The notes beneath the pieces are model-generated. The model made no database searches. It was not told where the DNA came from and worked only from the letters and a program-made list of their open reading frames with translations. DNA of 64,000 bases. It comes from an uncultured Granulicatella sp. (lineage in GTDB: Bacteria > Bacillota > Bacilli > Lactobacillales > Aerococcaceae). Both the position numbers and the translations under genes were made by a program. Shown here one piece after another: positions 34,168-42,268 of the stretch (position 1 is the first letter of the stretch; each line of letters starts with the position of its first letter). Location: contig CAKPVL010000001.1 in assembly GCA_934193545.1 (NCBI GenBank), positions 62,001 to 126,000 of the forward strand, written 5' to 3'.

Positions 34168-35667
34168 ATGGGTAAGCAGTCCATCTACGAAGAGTTTCTT
34201 CGAAATAGAAAGAGGGTTCCAAAAATTCCGTATTCATTCATGAAAGATGCCGTGGATGGGAAGGGAGAGTTCTTTGCCTTTGCACTCGGAAAACGCGTGA
34301 AGAGTCAAGACCGATTACCGCAATTCTATCATGCGATGACAAAACTACTGAATCCAAATGTGGAAGTATGCGAAGGTATCCTAAAGTTTGATATTCCAGT
34401 GATTTACTGGATAGAGCCTCTACTTATCCATTGGAAGGAGTTTGTCGACCAGTTATCCTCCGAAATGAAGGACTTTCTATGCGATCGATTAACGGTATTA
34501 CTTGAAGTCACTACCGTAAAAGAAGAATTTAGATTAGTGTTAATGCTACTAGTATTTTTTGATAATGAAATCACTCAGCGGAAGATTCAATACTTCGAGA
34601 AACATAGTGCGTATACTTTTTATATCGTGTTTGCAAAATCTTATTGCATTCATGAGAGTCAGTGGAGAGAGTATCTAGAAAAACTCGAACCCTCACTTAG
34701 TGGATATGGACGCTTATATTACTTATTCTTCTATCCAATCAGAACGAAAGCAGATGCTTTTTATTTACTGAATGTGATGATGAAACAAGTTAGCATGCGA
34801 CCTATTGCTGCCAAAAGTTGTATGTATCATCCAAAATTACTTCGTGTCATTATGGCGCATGAAATGACTCCAGAGGTTGAACGCAATTATCAACTGTGTA
34901 TTTTACATGGTACAACTGATGAACTCTTTAATCAGTGGTTAGTAGAATCCATTTATCCATTGTCGTTTTTAACGAAAAAGAATCGCTGTCTCACTATAGA
35001 ATCGCTAGCACTATTATATCGAATGAAAGAATGTTTAGATTTAGAACTTTCCATTTGTACAGATGTGGAATCGGAAGAGTTTCATCAATACCATTATTTA
35101 AAAGGTCTCGTGGATAAAGTCATTTGGTCGTCGCAGTCAAAAGTGGAATCCTTAATAGAGGCTTCGTTGAAAGTAACCAATCGTGATGATGCTATCATTT
35201 TATTTGTTTTAAGCAAAACGAATAGTAAACTACGATTTTCACAGTTCAATAAACTGTTAGAAAAAGATCCATTATCGCTAACGGCATTAGAGTACATTGA
35301 GAAATCAACTTCGAAAGTCTTTATCGAAGGTACGATTGATTACATAAAAGGAGTTGTAAGACCCGAAGTTTATGACTATATGAAGCAACATTCGACTTTG
35401 GTTTTACCTCCTCAGTTCTTCGCGCTATCGAAATGGCATGAGGTCATTTTAAGTAAGATGATTGAGTTTCAACTCATCGATTACGACTATATTTGGCAAG
35501 TGCTTCATTTTCCAGACCATCTAGTGCGCTTGAAAGTGATAGAATTATTAAAAACGTTAAAACTATTGAGTAAAAAAGAGGTGCGATTATTCTTATATCC
35601 TGTATATAAGGATGAAATGGACCGAGAGTTAAAAGATGAATTCGAAAAAATTGTATGGCAACGATAA
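34168..35667 (+). CDS. Unrecognised 499-residue cytoplasmic protein
   Basis: A long protein without recognisable catalytic motif, signal peptide or membrane segment. It begins with a basic segment (YEEFLRNRKRVPKIPYSF), then consists of repeated amphipathic helices rich in Leu, Tyr and His. This suggests an alpha-solenoid, but no regular repeat period is obvious. AGGAGGGG precedes the start. It is followed 20 bases on by uvrC, so the two are probably cotranscribed. That position does not by itself define a role in repair. Confidence 0.75.
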   Translation: MGKQSIYEEFLRNRKRVPKIPYSFMKDAVDGKGEFFAFALGKRVKSQDRLPQFYHAMTKLLNPNVEVCEGILKFDIPVIYWIEPLLIHWKEFVDQLSSEMKDFLCDRLTVLLEVTTVKEEFRLVLMLLVFFDNEITQRKIQYFEKHSAYTFYIVFAKSYCIHESQWREYLEKLEPSLSGYGRLYYLFFYPIRTKADAFYLLNVMMKQVSMRPIAAKSCMYHPKLLRVIMAHEMTPEVERNYQLCILHGTTDELFNQWLVESIYPLSFLTKKNRCLTIESLALLYRMKECLDLELSICTDVESEEFHQYHYLKGLVDKVIWSSQSKVESLIEASLKVTNRDDAIILFVLSKTNSKLRFSQFNKLLEKDPLSLTALEYIEKSTSKVFIEGTIDYIKGVVRPEVYDYMKQHSTLVLPPQFFALSKWHEVILSKMIEFQLIDYDYIWQVLHFPDHLVRLKVIELLKTLKLLSKKEVRLFLYPVYKDEMDRELKDEFEKIVWQR

Positions 35668-35687
35668 TGTTTAGAAAGGAAGATTGA

Positions 35688-37463
35688 ATGGCCAGTGAAT
35701 TAATTGAAAGTAAACTAAAGAATCTTCCTGATTTACCAGGTTGTTACATAATGCGAAATGCTAATGACGATATTATTTATATCGGGAAAGCCAAAAATCT
35801 AAAAAATCGTGTTCGCTCTTATTTTAGAGGCGCCCATGATACAAAGACGGAAAAATTAGTGAGCGAGATTCACCATTTTGAGTATATTGTGACAAAGACA
35901 AATAAAGAGTCTCTCTTACTTGAGATTAACCTGATTAAAAAATATCAACCGCACTACAATATTAAGTTAAAACAAGGAACGATGTATCCTTACTTAAAGA
36001 TTACAAACGAAAAAGACCCACAACTAGTGATATCTCATAAGGTAGAAAAGGATGCGGGGATTTATTTTGGTCCTTATCCAAATGTCACTGCAGCGACAGG
36101 AACGCAGCAACTCATCCAGAAAATTTATCCACTTCGAAAATGTGGAAAGAATGAAACACGAGCTTGTTTCTATTACCATCTAGGGCAATGTATTGGTTGT
36201 TGTGATCATGAAGTTTCAAAAGAAGAGTATGATGCGCAGATTAAGAAAATCCAACGATTCTTAAACGGAGATGTGAAGACGATCAAAGATGATTTGGCCT
36301 CAAAGATGAATGAAGCTTCCGAAAGACTCGATTTTGAAAAGGCGATGGATTATCGTGATCAAATAAAGTACATCGAAGCAACTGTCGAAAAACAAAATAT
36401 TATGAATGCGGACTTTACGAATCGTGATGTATTCTCTTATGTCGTTGATAGAGGATGGATTTCGATTCAAGTCTTCTTACTCAGACAGTCAACGATTATT
36501 AAACGTGAAGCAGCGATGTTTCCAATTTATGACCAGATAGAAGATGAAGTCCTATCATTTATCATTCAGTTTTATGAAGACCAAAACCATATTCTTCCAA
36601 AAGAAATCTTGGTTCCAGAAGCGATTGATCAAGAACTATTATCAGAAACGCTTGGCGTGAAGGTGATGACACCAAAACGTGGCTCTAAGAAACGAATGTT
36701 AGACCTAGCTACTCAAAATAGTGAGATTTCATTGAATGAGAAGTTCAGAAGAGAAGAGCAAAGTCAGTTGAAGACAAAAGGTGCCTTAGAAGAACTTGCA
36801 GAAGCATTAGGGTTAGAAAAAGTATCAGTGATTGAATCGTTTGACCATTCGAATATTCAAGGAACTAATCCTGTATCCGCGATGGTGGTCTTTAAGGATG
36901 GAAAACCAGACCGAAAGAACTACCGTAAGTTCAAAGTGAAAACTGTTGTGGGAAGTCACGAATTTGCGACGACACAAGAAGTCATTCGTAGACGTTATTC
37001 AAGATTATTGAGAGAAGGAGCTAGACTTCCAGATTTAATCTTAATGGATGGTGGTAAAATCCAAATGAGAGCAGCCATTGAAGTTTTAGAAGATGAATTA
37101 GGTCTAGAGATTCCTGTATGTGGAATGGTGAAAAATGAAAAACACAAAACCGCTACATTACTCTATGGTGAAGACTATAAGGAAATCGATTTAGATAGAA
37201 AAGGGCAAGCGTTCCAACTGATTCAACGTGTGCAGGAGGAAGTTCACAGATTTGCGATTACATTTCATAGACAAGTGCGAAGTAAAAATACATTCGCTTC
37301 GAAATTAGAAATGATTGATGGTGTCGGTCCGCAAACAAGAAAGAAACTATTGCGTCATTTTAAAACGATAACAGCAATGAAACAAGCCAGTCTTGAGGAG
37401 TTACAAACTATCGGAATTTCCGAGAGAGTAGCCAGAAATATTCTTGAAGAACTAGGTAAATAA
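35688..37463 (+). CDS. uvrC: Excinuclease ABC subunit C
   Basis: A 591-residue nuclease that makes both incisions in nucleotide excision repair. An N-terminal GIY-YIG domain (about 14-95; PGCYIMRNANDDIIYIGKAK) is followed by a UVR helical hairpin (about 200-235) that binds UvrB. The RNase H-like domain has SFDHSNIQGTNPVSAMVVF and LMDGGKIQM. The C-terminal helix-hairpin-helix pair is at about 535-590. Length and motifs are complete. Confidence 0.96.
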   Translation: MASELIESKLKNLPDLPGCYIMRNANDDIIYIGKAKNLKNRVRSYFRGAHDTKTEKLVSEIHHFEYIVTKTNKESLLLEINLIKKYQPHYNIKLKQGTMYPYLKITNEKDPQLVISHKVEKDAGIYFGPYPNVTAATGTQQLIQKIYPLRKCGKNETRACFYYHLGQCIGCCDHEVSKEEYDAQIKKIQRFLNGDVKTIKDDLASKMNEASERLDFEKAMDYRDQIKYIEATVEKQNIMNADFTNRDVFSYVVDRGWISIQVFLLRQSTIIKREAAMFPIYDQIEDEVLSFIIQFYEDQNHILPKEILVPEAIDQELLSETLGVKVMTPKRGSKKRMLDLATQNSEISLNEKFRREEQSQLKTKGALEELAEALGLEKVSVIESFDHSNIQGTNPVSAMVVFKDGKPDRKNYRKFKVKTVVGSHEFATTQEVIRRRYSRLLREGARLPDLILMDGGKIQMRAAIEVLEDELGLEIPVCGMVKNEKHKTATLLYGEDYKEIDLDRKGQAFQLIQRVQEEVHRFAITFHRQVRSKNTFASKLEMIDGVGPQTRKKLLRHFKTITAMKQASLEELQTIGISERVARNILEELGK

Positions 37464-37478
37464 CTATATATTTTTTTG

Positions 37479-37517
37479 AAATGAAACAGGTTGTAAAATC
37501 TGTTTCATTTTTATTTT
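37479..37517 (+). terminator. Terminator after uvrC
   Basis: AAATGAAACAG pairs with CTGTTTCATTT around a 10-nt loop, followed by a T-rich run. Confidence 0.85.
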
Positions 37518-37536
37518 GTTTTTCAAGCTTTATTCA

Positions 37537-37565
37537 TTGTGTTTTAATGGGGAGTATGGTATCGT
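37537..37565 (+). promoter_or_regulatory. Promoter of the amino-acid ABC importer genes
   Basis: TTGTGT (37537-37542), 17-base spacer, TATCGT (37560-37565), 39 bases before the start. The -10 is imperfect. Confidence 0.5.
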
Positions 37566-37604
37566 TCACTATGTTGAAAAAATAAACAAAAGGTGGTTAA
37601 ACCA

Positions 37605-38480
37605 ATGAAAAAATGGATGAAAGCTGGTTTCGTTGCTGTGGCTACATTATTAGCAGCATGCGGAGCAAACACAACTAAAACACAAGAAACAACTGTATCA
37701 GTTTCAGAAGCGCAAGCGAACTGGGACAAAATTGTTGAATCAGGTGTCATTAAAGTATCAACTGCAGGTACTTTATATCCACAATCATTCCATAATGATA
37801 AAAACGAATTAACTGGTTATGATGTAGAAATTATGAAGGAAGTTGCGAAACGCTTAAACCTTAAAGTTGAATTTACAGAAATGGGTGTTGACGGAATGTT
37901 AACAGCTTTAGACAGTGGTATGACAGATATCGCAAACTACTCAATTGAAGAAGGTGCGAAAAACTTCGACGCATACTTACACACTACACCTCATAAATAC
38001 TCATTTACATCAATGGTTGTTCGTGGAAGCGACAACTCAGGAATTCATTCTTGGGAAGATGTAAAAGGTAAAAAAGCTGCTGGTGCTGCAAGTACAAACT
38101 ACATGAAAATTGCTAAAAAACTTGGTGCTGAATTAGTCGTATATGACAACGTAACAAATGACGTATATATGTCTGATTTAGTAAACGGACGTACAGATGT
38201 AATTATCAACGATTACTACTTACAATCAATCGCCGTTGCTTTTGCTAAAGATAAATATGACATTAAGATTAACGAAGGCGTTTATGCAAACCCATATAGC
38301 GCAAGTTTCTCAATTTCACTAAACAACACTGTATTACGTGATAAGTTCAATGAAGCTATGGATGCGATGAAGAAAGACGGAACTTTGAAAAAAATCTCTG
38401 AACAATTCTTCGCTGGTCAAGACGTAACTGAACCTAAAGATTTCAAGACAGAAAAAATCGATATTTCAGATGTAGACTAA
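37605..38480 (+). CDS. Amino-acid ABC transporter substrate-binding lipoprotein
   Basis: A 291-residue periplasmic-binding-fold protein (SBP_bac_3). The signal peptide ends in a lipobox (LLAAC, Cys near residue 18), so it is lipid-anchored on the outer face. Two lobes follow, with GTLYPQSFHNDKNELTGYDVEI near the N-terminal lobe. The ligand is probably a polar amino acid or cystine, but sequence alone does not tell. The ATG at 37605 follows AAAGGTGG and gives a normal signal peptide; an upstream in-frame start at 37593 is less likely. The permease gene follows after one base. Confidence 0.9.
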   Translation: MKKWMKAGFVAVATLLAACGANTTKTQETTVSVSEAQANWDKIVESGVIKVSTAGTLYPQSFHNDKNELTGYDVEIMKEVAKRLNLKVEFTEMGVDGMLTALDSGMTDIANYSIEEGAKNFDAYLHTTPHKYSFTSMVVRGSDNSGIHSWEDVKGKKAAGAASTNYMKIAKKLGAELVVYDNVTNDVYMSDLVNGRTDVIINDYYLQSIAVAFAKDKYDIKINEGVYANPYSASFSISLNNTVLRDKFNEAMDAMKKDGTLKKISEQFFAGQDVTEPKDFKTEKIDISDVD

Positions 38481-38481
38481 T

Positions 38482-39141
38482 ATGTTAAATAAAATTTTTG
38501 ATATTAATATTGCGATTAATAACTTTTGGTTTATTCTTAGTGGATTGGGATATACATTAGGAGTCGCGTTAACGAGTTTTGTATTCGGAACGATTTTAGG
38601 ATTCGTTCTCGTTTTAATGAGACGTTCAAGATTCCGTTTATTAAGATGGATTGCGACTTTTCATGTTTCCTTTATGCGCGGAACACCAACGCTAGTATTT
38701 TTATTCTTACTATATTTTGGTTTACCATTCTTAAAAATAACGTTACCGGCTTTAGTCTGTGCGCTCCTTTGCTTTAGTATTGCAAGTAGTGCGTATATTT
38801 CTGAAGTATTGCGTTCAGCAATGGATGCAGTCGATAATGGCCAATGGGAAGCAGCGATGTCTCTTGGAATGAGTTATCGACAAACGTTGCAAAAAGTCAT
38901 CGTTCCACAAGCGTTTCGAATCGCCATTCCACCATTAAGTAATGTGTTGCTTGATATGATTAAGGGATCGTCTCTTGTAGCGATGATTTCACTACCTGAC
39001 ATTTTCCAAAATGCGAAAATTGTTGGTGGACGTGAGCAAAACTATATGACGGTTTATATTTTGGTGGCCATTATTTACTGGATTATCTGTTTGCTTTTCG
39101 AACAAGGGCAACGATATTTAGAAAAGAAAATGGCACTTTAA
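38482..39141 (+). CDS. Amino-acid ABC transporter permease
   Basis: A 219-residue HisM-type permease with about five membrane helices. The amino-acid permease motif FHVSFMRGTPTLVFLFLLYFG lies near residue 62. The EAA-loop that docks the ATPase is EAAMSLGMSYRQTLQKVIVPQA near 131. It directly follows the binding-protein gene. No ATP-binding gene is adjacent: a terminator and the helicase follow. The ATPase must therefore be encoded elsewhere or shared. Confidence 0.92.
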   Translation: MLNKIFDINIAINNFWFILSGLGYTLGVALTSFVFGTILGFVLVLMRRSRFRLLRWIATFHVSFMRGTPTLVFLFLLYFGLPFLKITLPALVCALLCFSIASSAYISEVLRSAMDAVDNGQWEAAMSLGMSYRQTLQKVIVPQAFRIAIPPLSNVLLDMIKGSSLVAMISLPDIFQNAKIVGGREQNYMTVYILVAIIYWIICLLFEQGQRYLEKKMAL

Positions 39142-39154
39142 TAGAAAATAGTAC

Positions 39155-39186
39155 AGAGAACTGTGTAAAAGCAGTTCTCTTTTTTT
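39155..39186 (+). terminator. Terminator after the ABC permease
   Basis: AGAGAACTG pairs with CAGTTCTCT (9 bp) around an 8-nt loop, then T6. Confidence 0.9.
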
Positions 39187-39205
39187 ATACAAACGTTGAA
39201 ACTAT

Positions 39206-39234
39206 TTGAAGTATAGGCATTTCTTCGTTAAAAT
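39206..39234 (+). promoter_or_regulatory. Promoter of the DEAD-box helicase gene
   Basis: TTGAAG (39206-39211), 17-base spacer, TAAAAT (39229-39234). The chosen helicase start is 44 bases further on. Confidence 0.72.
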
Positions 39235-39277
39235 GAATAGGACTCAAAAGAACAAATGGTTATCGGAAAGGACACTT

Positions 39278-40465
39278 ATGAATACAAAAACAATTTGGGA
39301 GCAACATGGCTTCCACACATTAACACCGATACAAGAAAAGACACAAGAACTGATTAAAGAAGGAACAGATATTGTAGCTATCTCACCAACAGGGACTGGT
39401 AAAACATTAGCGTATGTCGTTCCTATTTTGGAACGCGTAAAAGCGGATAAAACGCTGCAAGCTTTGATTGTGGCGCCTTCTCAAGAATTAGCTCAACAAA
39501 TTGGTGCGGTTATTAGAGAATGGAAAACACCTGAAATCCGTGTGCAAGTTTTAGCGGGTGGGGCAAACGTTAAACGCCAAGTAGAGAAGTTAAAGGAAAA
39601 ACCAGAAATCGTTGTAGGGACACCTGGACGATTACTTGAACTTTCTAAACTTCGTAAATTAAAGTTACATCAAGTAGAACTGCTCGTATTAGATGAGGCA
39701 GATTATCTACTTGATCCTGAGCAATTGAATAACACAAGAGAGCTTGTGAAGAAACTTCCTTCTGAAAGACAAGTGCTTTGTTTCTCTGCGACAAAGAATA
39801 AGAACTTAGAAGAAGTTAATAAATGGATTAATATGCTTCCGACTTTTGTTGAAGTTTCTGAGGGGAACTCTTCGCATTCGAACGTAACTCATGGATATAT
39901 CGAGTGTCCAACTAGAAAACGTGATGAAGTGCTACGCAAGCTAGCTTTCTCTGAAAATGCAAACCAGGCATTAGTGTTTGTTAATTCGATTGCAAATGCT
40001 GCATTACTTGGAGAAAAGTTAGCGTATCATCAAGTTCCAGTTGCACTTCTTTCAAGTGATGCTCATCAAACGGAACGTAAGAAAGCTATTGACTTATTTA
40101 AGAAGGGTCAGATTCCATTCTTACTGAGTACCGATGTCGCGCAACGTGGTCTTGATATTGAAGATTTACCACTTGTCATTCATTATGATATTGCAGATTC
40201 TACAGAGCAATATACTCACCGTTCAGGACGTACAGGACGTATGGGGAAAGAAGGGTTAGTTCTCAGTCTAGTGAATGATCGAGAATTAAGAGACTTGAAG
40301 AAGGTTGCAGGAAAACATAAACTGGTACAGTTTGAACTATATGCAGGACAATTAAAACCAGTCACACAACCGAAAAAGAAAGAAGTAAGTTCTAAGAAAC
40401 CAACTCAGAAGCGAAAGAAGGGGAATAAGAATGGAAATCATCGAGGATTTAAAAAGTCAAATTAG
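39278..40465 (+). CDS. DEAD-box RNA helicase (YfmL/CshB-like)
   Basis: A 395-residue ATP-dependent RNA helicase. In order: Q-motif region (HGFHTLTPIQEKTQE), motif I SPTGTGKT, Ia APSQELAQQ, II LDEAD (LLVLDEADYLL), III SAT, then the second RecA domain with STDVAQRGLDIEDL and HRSGRTGRMG. A basic Lys-rich tail of about 30 residues ends the protein and probably binds RNA. The frame opens at 39206, but that would start inside the promoter; ATG 39278 is right. The tail overlaps the next gene by 35 bases. Confidence 0.92.
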   Translation: MNTKTIWEQHGFHTLTPIQEKTQELIKEGTDIVAISPTGTGKTLAYVVPILERVKADKTLQALIVAPSQELAQQIGAVIREWKTPEIRVQVLAGGANVKRQVEKLKEKPEIVVGTPGRLLELSKLRKLKLHQVELLVLDEADYLLDPEQLNNTRELVKKLPSERQVLCFSATKNKNLEEVNKWINMLPTFVEVSEGNSSHSNVTHGYIECPTRKRDEVLRKLAFSENANQALVFVNSIANAALLGEKLAYHQVPVALLSSDAHQTERKKAIDLFKKGQIPFLLSTDVAQRGLDIEDLPLVIHYDIADSTEQYTHRSGRTGRMGKEGLVLSLVNDRELRDLKKVAGKHKLVQFELYAGQLKPVTQPKKKEVSSKKPTQKRKKGNKNGNHRGFKKSN

Positions 40466-40796
40466 TTTTTTCGGATTCGAAATGACGGATGCTGATAGCT
40501 TAGTGGCTTTGGAAAAAGGAGAGCAAACCTTTGTACTCTATTGGGCTAAAGATGGTTTCGTTCTATTTGAAACTTCTAAAGAAGGTGTATGGAGAGCGAA
40601 TAGACCAATCGTTATCCCTTCAGAGCGTATTCAAAAGGTTTCCATGGAGAAGAAACTTTTAGGAAATCCCAAATTAACATTGCAATATCTTGATAAAGAG
40701 GAAACTTATGTCGTACCTATGAAATGTGGATTTCATCAAAATCAAAAAGTAGAAGTCAAGAAACTCATGAATACAATAGAAGGATTAAAAGGGTAG
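40431..40796 (+). CDS. Unrecognised 121-residue protein overlapping the helicase gene
   Basis: A small soluble protein that looks mostly beta (TFVLYWAKDGFVLFETSKEG, LTLQYLDKEETYVVPMK), possibly a PH-like or similar barrel. No catalytic motif is seen. It starts 35 bases before the helicase stop in another frame and ends 4 bases before the methyltransferase gene, so it is translated as part of that group. A role with the helicase or methyltransferase is only positional inference. Confidence 0.7.
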   Translation: MEIIEDLKSQISFFGFEMTDADSLVALEKGEQTFVLYWAKDGFVLFETSKEGVWRANRPIVIPSERIQKVSMEKKLLGNPKLTLQYLDKEETYVVPMKCGFHQNQKVEVKKLMNTIEGLKG

Positions 40797-40800
40797 TTGT

Positions 40801-41571
40801 ATGGATATCATTAGTTCACCTAAAAATGAAAAAATTAAAGAGCTTGTCAAACTTCAGACTGCAAAAGGTCGTAAGAAAGCAGGGATGTATCTTCTTGAAG
40901 GAGAGCATCTTGTAGAAGAAGCGATTAAAGAAAATGCGCCGATTGAATTAATTGTGGTTACTAGTAATCGTATTGATGACTATCAAAATTTGTTAGCTCA
41001 AACAGATGTACATGTACTGGTAGTGTCGCAAGATGTCTTCCATAAGTTATCAATGACAGAAACAACTCAAGGAATTATAGCGGTTGTTGAAATCGTTAAG
41101 CAGGAGATGTTACCTCATAGTGGGCGATTAATTGTGTTAGATGCGGTTCAAGATCCGGGAAACTTAGGAACGATTGTGAGAACAGCAGATGCTGCTGGAT
41201 TTGATGCGGTTGTTTTAGGAACAGGAACGGTTGATTTATATAATGATAAAGTTCTTCGTTCAATGCAAGGAAGCAATTTTCATATTCCAGTGTTTCAAGC
41301 GGATTTGAAAGATTACTTGCCAACGCTTAAAGATAAAGGTGTGAAAGTGGCTGTAACGGCTCTTCACCGTGATTCAAAAGACTACACTATCTTACAAGGC
41401 TCAACAGATGTAGCTATCGTTGTTGGTAATGAAGGCCAAGGTGTCTCTGATGACGTGATTGATTTAGCAGATGTCGTAGTGACAATTCCGATGTTTGGAA
41501 AAGCAGAGTCGCTGAACGTCGCTATTGCTTCGGCGCTATTAATGTATAAAACGAAAGAGATGAAGGAGTAA
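40801..41571 (+). CDS. SpoU/TrmH-family RNA 2'-O-ribose methyltransferase
   Basis: A 256-residue SPOUT methyltransferase. An N-terminal L30e-like substrate-binding domain (about 1-95) precedes the knotted catalytic domain. Motif 1 is LDAVQDPGNLGTIVRTADAAG near residue 115, motif 2 VVGNEGQGVSDDV, and motif 3 IPMFGKAESLNVAIA. It most resembles YsgA/RlmB-like enzymes acting on rRNA; the exact nucleotide cannot be told. The next gene, for a small membrane protein, follows after 2 bases. Confidence 0.9.
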   Translation: MDIISSPKNEKIKELVKLQTAKGRKKAGMYLLEGEHLVEEAIKENAPIELIVVTSNRIDDYQNLLAQTDVHVLVVSQDVFHKLSMTETTQGIIAVVEIVKQEMLPHSGRLIVLDAVQDPGNLGTIVRTADAAGFDAVVLGTGTVDLYNDKVLRSMQGSNFHIPVFQADLKDYLPTLKDKGVKVAVTALHRDSKDYTILQGSTDVAIVVGNEGQGVSDDVIDLADVVVTIPMFGKAESLNVAIASALLMYKTKEMKE

Positions 41572-41573
41572 CA

Positions 41574-41801
41574 ATGGATAATAGACCAAATCCAATGGGA
41601 AAGAAACGCCCAATTCTTGAAACGGTTAGAAATATGACCATTATTTTCTTTGCGTTAAGTGCGATTGCAGCATTATATAATTTTGCCTTAGCAGCAAGAG
41701 TGCTAATTATGGCAGTAGTGATGTTAGTTATCTATATCTGCATGTTTTTATCTAAAAAGAAGAATACAGAGAGTAAAGAAACAGAAACAGAAGAGTCGTA
41801 A
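41574..41801 (+). CDS. Small two-helix membrane protein
   Basis: A 75-residue protein with two hydrophobic segments (about 18-36 and 40-60) and a charged Lys/Glu/Thr-rich tail. It starts 2 bases after the methyltransferase stop (overlapping ribosome-binding site AAGGAG). No family recognised. The position at the end of a transcript, followed by the tRNA promoter, supports it being the last gene of this group. Confidence 0.65.
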   Translation: MDNRPNPMGKKRPILETVRNMTIIFFALSAIAALYNFALAARVLIMAVVMLVIYICMFLSKKKNTESKETETEES

Positions 41802-41818
41802 TAAAGCTGTAAAATCAA

Positions 41819-41847
41819 TTGACAGAATGTTCGTCTTTAGGTATACT
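41819..41847 (+). promoter_or_regulatory. Strong promoter of tRNA-Arg
   Basis: Consensus TTGACA (41819-41824), 17-base spacer, TATACT (41842-41847), 11 bases before the tRNA 5' end. The best vegetative promoter in the window apart from that of clpB. Confidence 0.92.
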
Positions 41848-41858
41848 AATTTAGTACT

Positions 41859-41932
41859 GTTTCAGTAGCTCAGCAGGATAGAGCATTCGCCTTCTAAGCG
41901 AACGGTCGGGGGTTCGAATCCCTCCTGAAACG
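41859..41932 (+). tRNA. tRNA-Arg (anticodon UCU)
   Basis: A 74-nt cloverleaf. The acceptor arm is GTTTCAG with CTGAAAC, the D-arm has AGCTCAGCAGGATAGAGC, and the anticodon loop CTTCTAA gives UCU (AGA codon). The T-arm has GGTTCGAATCC. The discriminator is G. CCA is not encoded. It has its own promoter and terminator, so it is a single-tRNA unit. Confidence 0.95.
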
Positions 41933-41942
41933 CTAAATTATA

Positions 41943-41982
41943 AAGAGTATTATCGGATTTATTTCGATAATGCTCTTTTTTT
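41943..41982 (+). terminator. Terminator of tRNA-Arg
   Basis: AAGAGTATTATCG pairs with CGATAATGCTCTT (13 bp, one G-U) around a 9-nt loop, then T7. Confidence 0.92.
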
Positions 41983-42021
41983 ATTTTTGCTTAGTGAAAA
42001 TAAAGTGTGAAAAGAGACACA

Positions 42022-42243
42022 TTGTGAATATAGAACTTTAGATTGTGAAATTTTTCATTCTGTTTCAAAAAAATAGTACAGCGAATTATCCTGTTATAAT
42101 ACATCTTTCACAACTTTTAACACATTAAAATCGCGATTATAGCAATATTTAACAAAATCTTTGTATTTTTTTACACTTAAGTATTGCAACTAATTTTTAT
42201 TGTGTTATAATATTCATGTAGATAGCTGTTATAAGTTTCACAA
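42022..42243 (+). promoter_or_regulatory. pflB control region with four TTGTGAA/TTCACAA heptamers
   Basis: The stretch between the tRNA terminator and pflB (41983-42268) has no gene. It holds two possible promoters: TATAAT at 42095-42100, and TATAAT at 42206-42211 with TTGCAA 16 bases upstream. The heptamer TTGTGAA occurs at 42022-42028 and 42043-42049, and its complement TTCACAA at 42107-42113 and 42237-42243. TTGTGAA-n4-TTCACAA is the shape of Rex (NADH-sensing repressor) sites, and TGTGA is also a CRP/FNR-family half-site. The second heptamer is followed by TTTTTCATTC, an imperfect partner half. Which protein binds is inference. Confidence 0.5.
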
Positions 42244-42268
42244 CCAATTATCTAAGGAGGAAAAATTT

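Noticed and set aside
42118-42140. cre site in the pflB leader (ATCGCGAT region)
   Set aside because: At least three mismatches to the cre consensus; the ATCGCGAT core is palindromic but does not fit CcpA sites.
42200-42268. Upstream extension of pflB
   Set aside because: It would start within the -10 of the proximal promoter; AAGGAGG and homology support ATG 42269.
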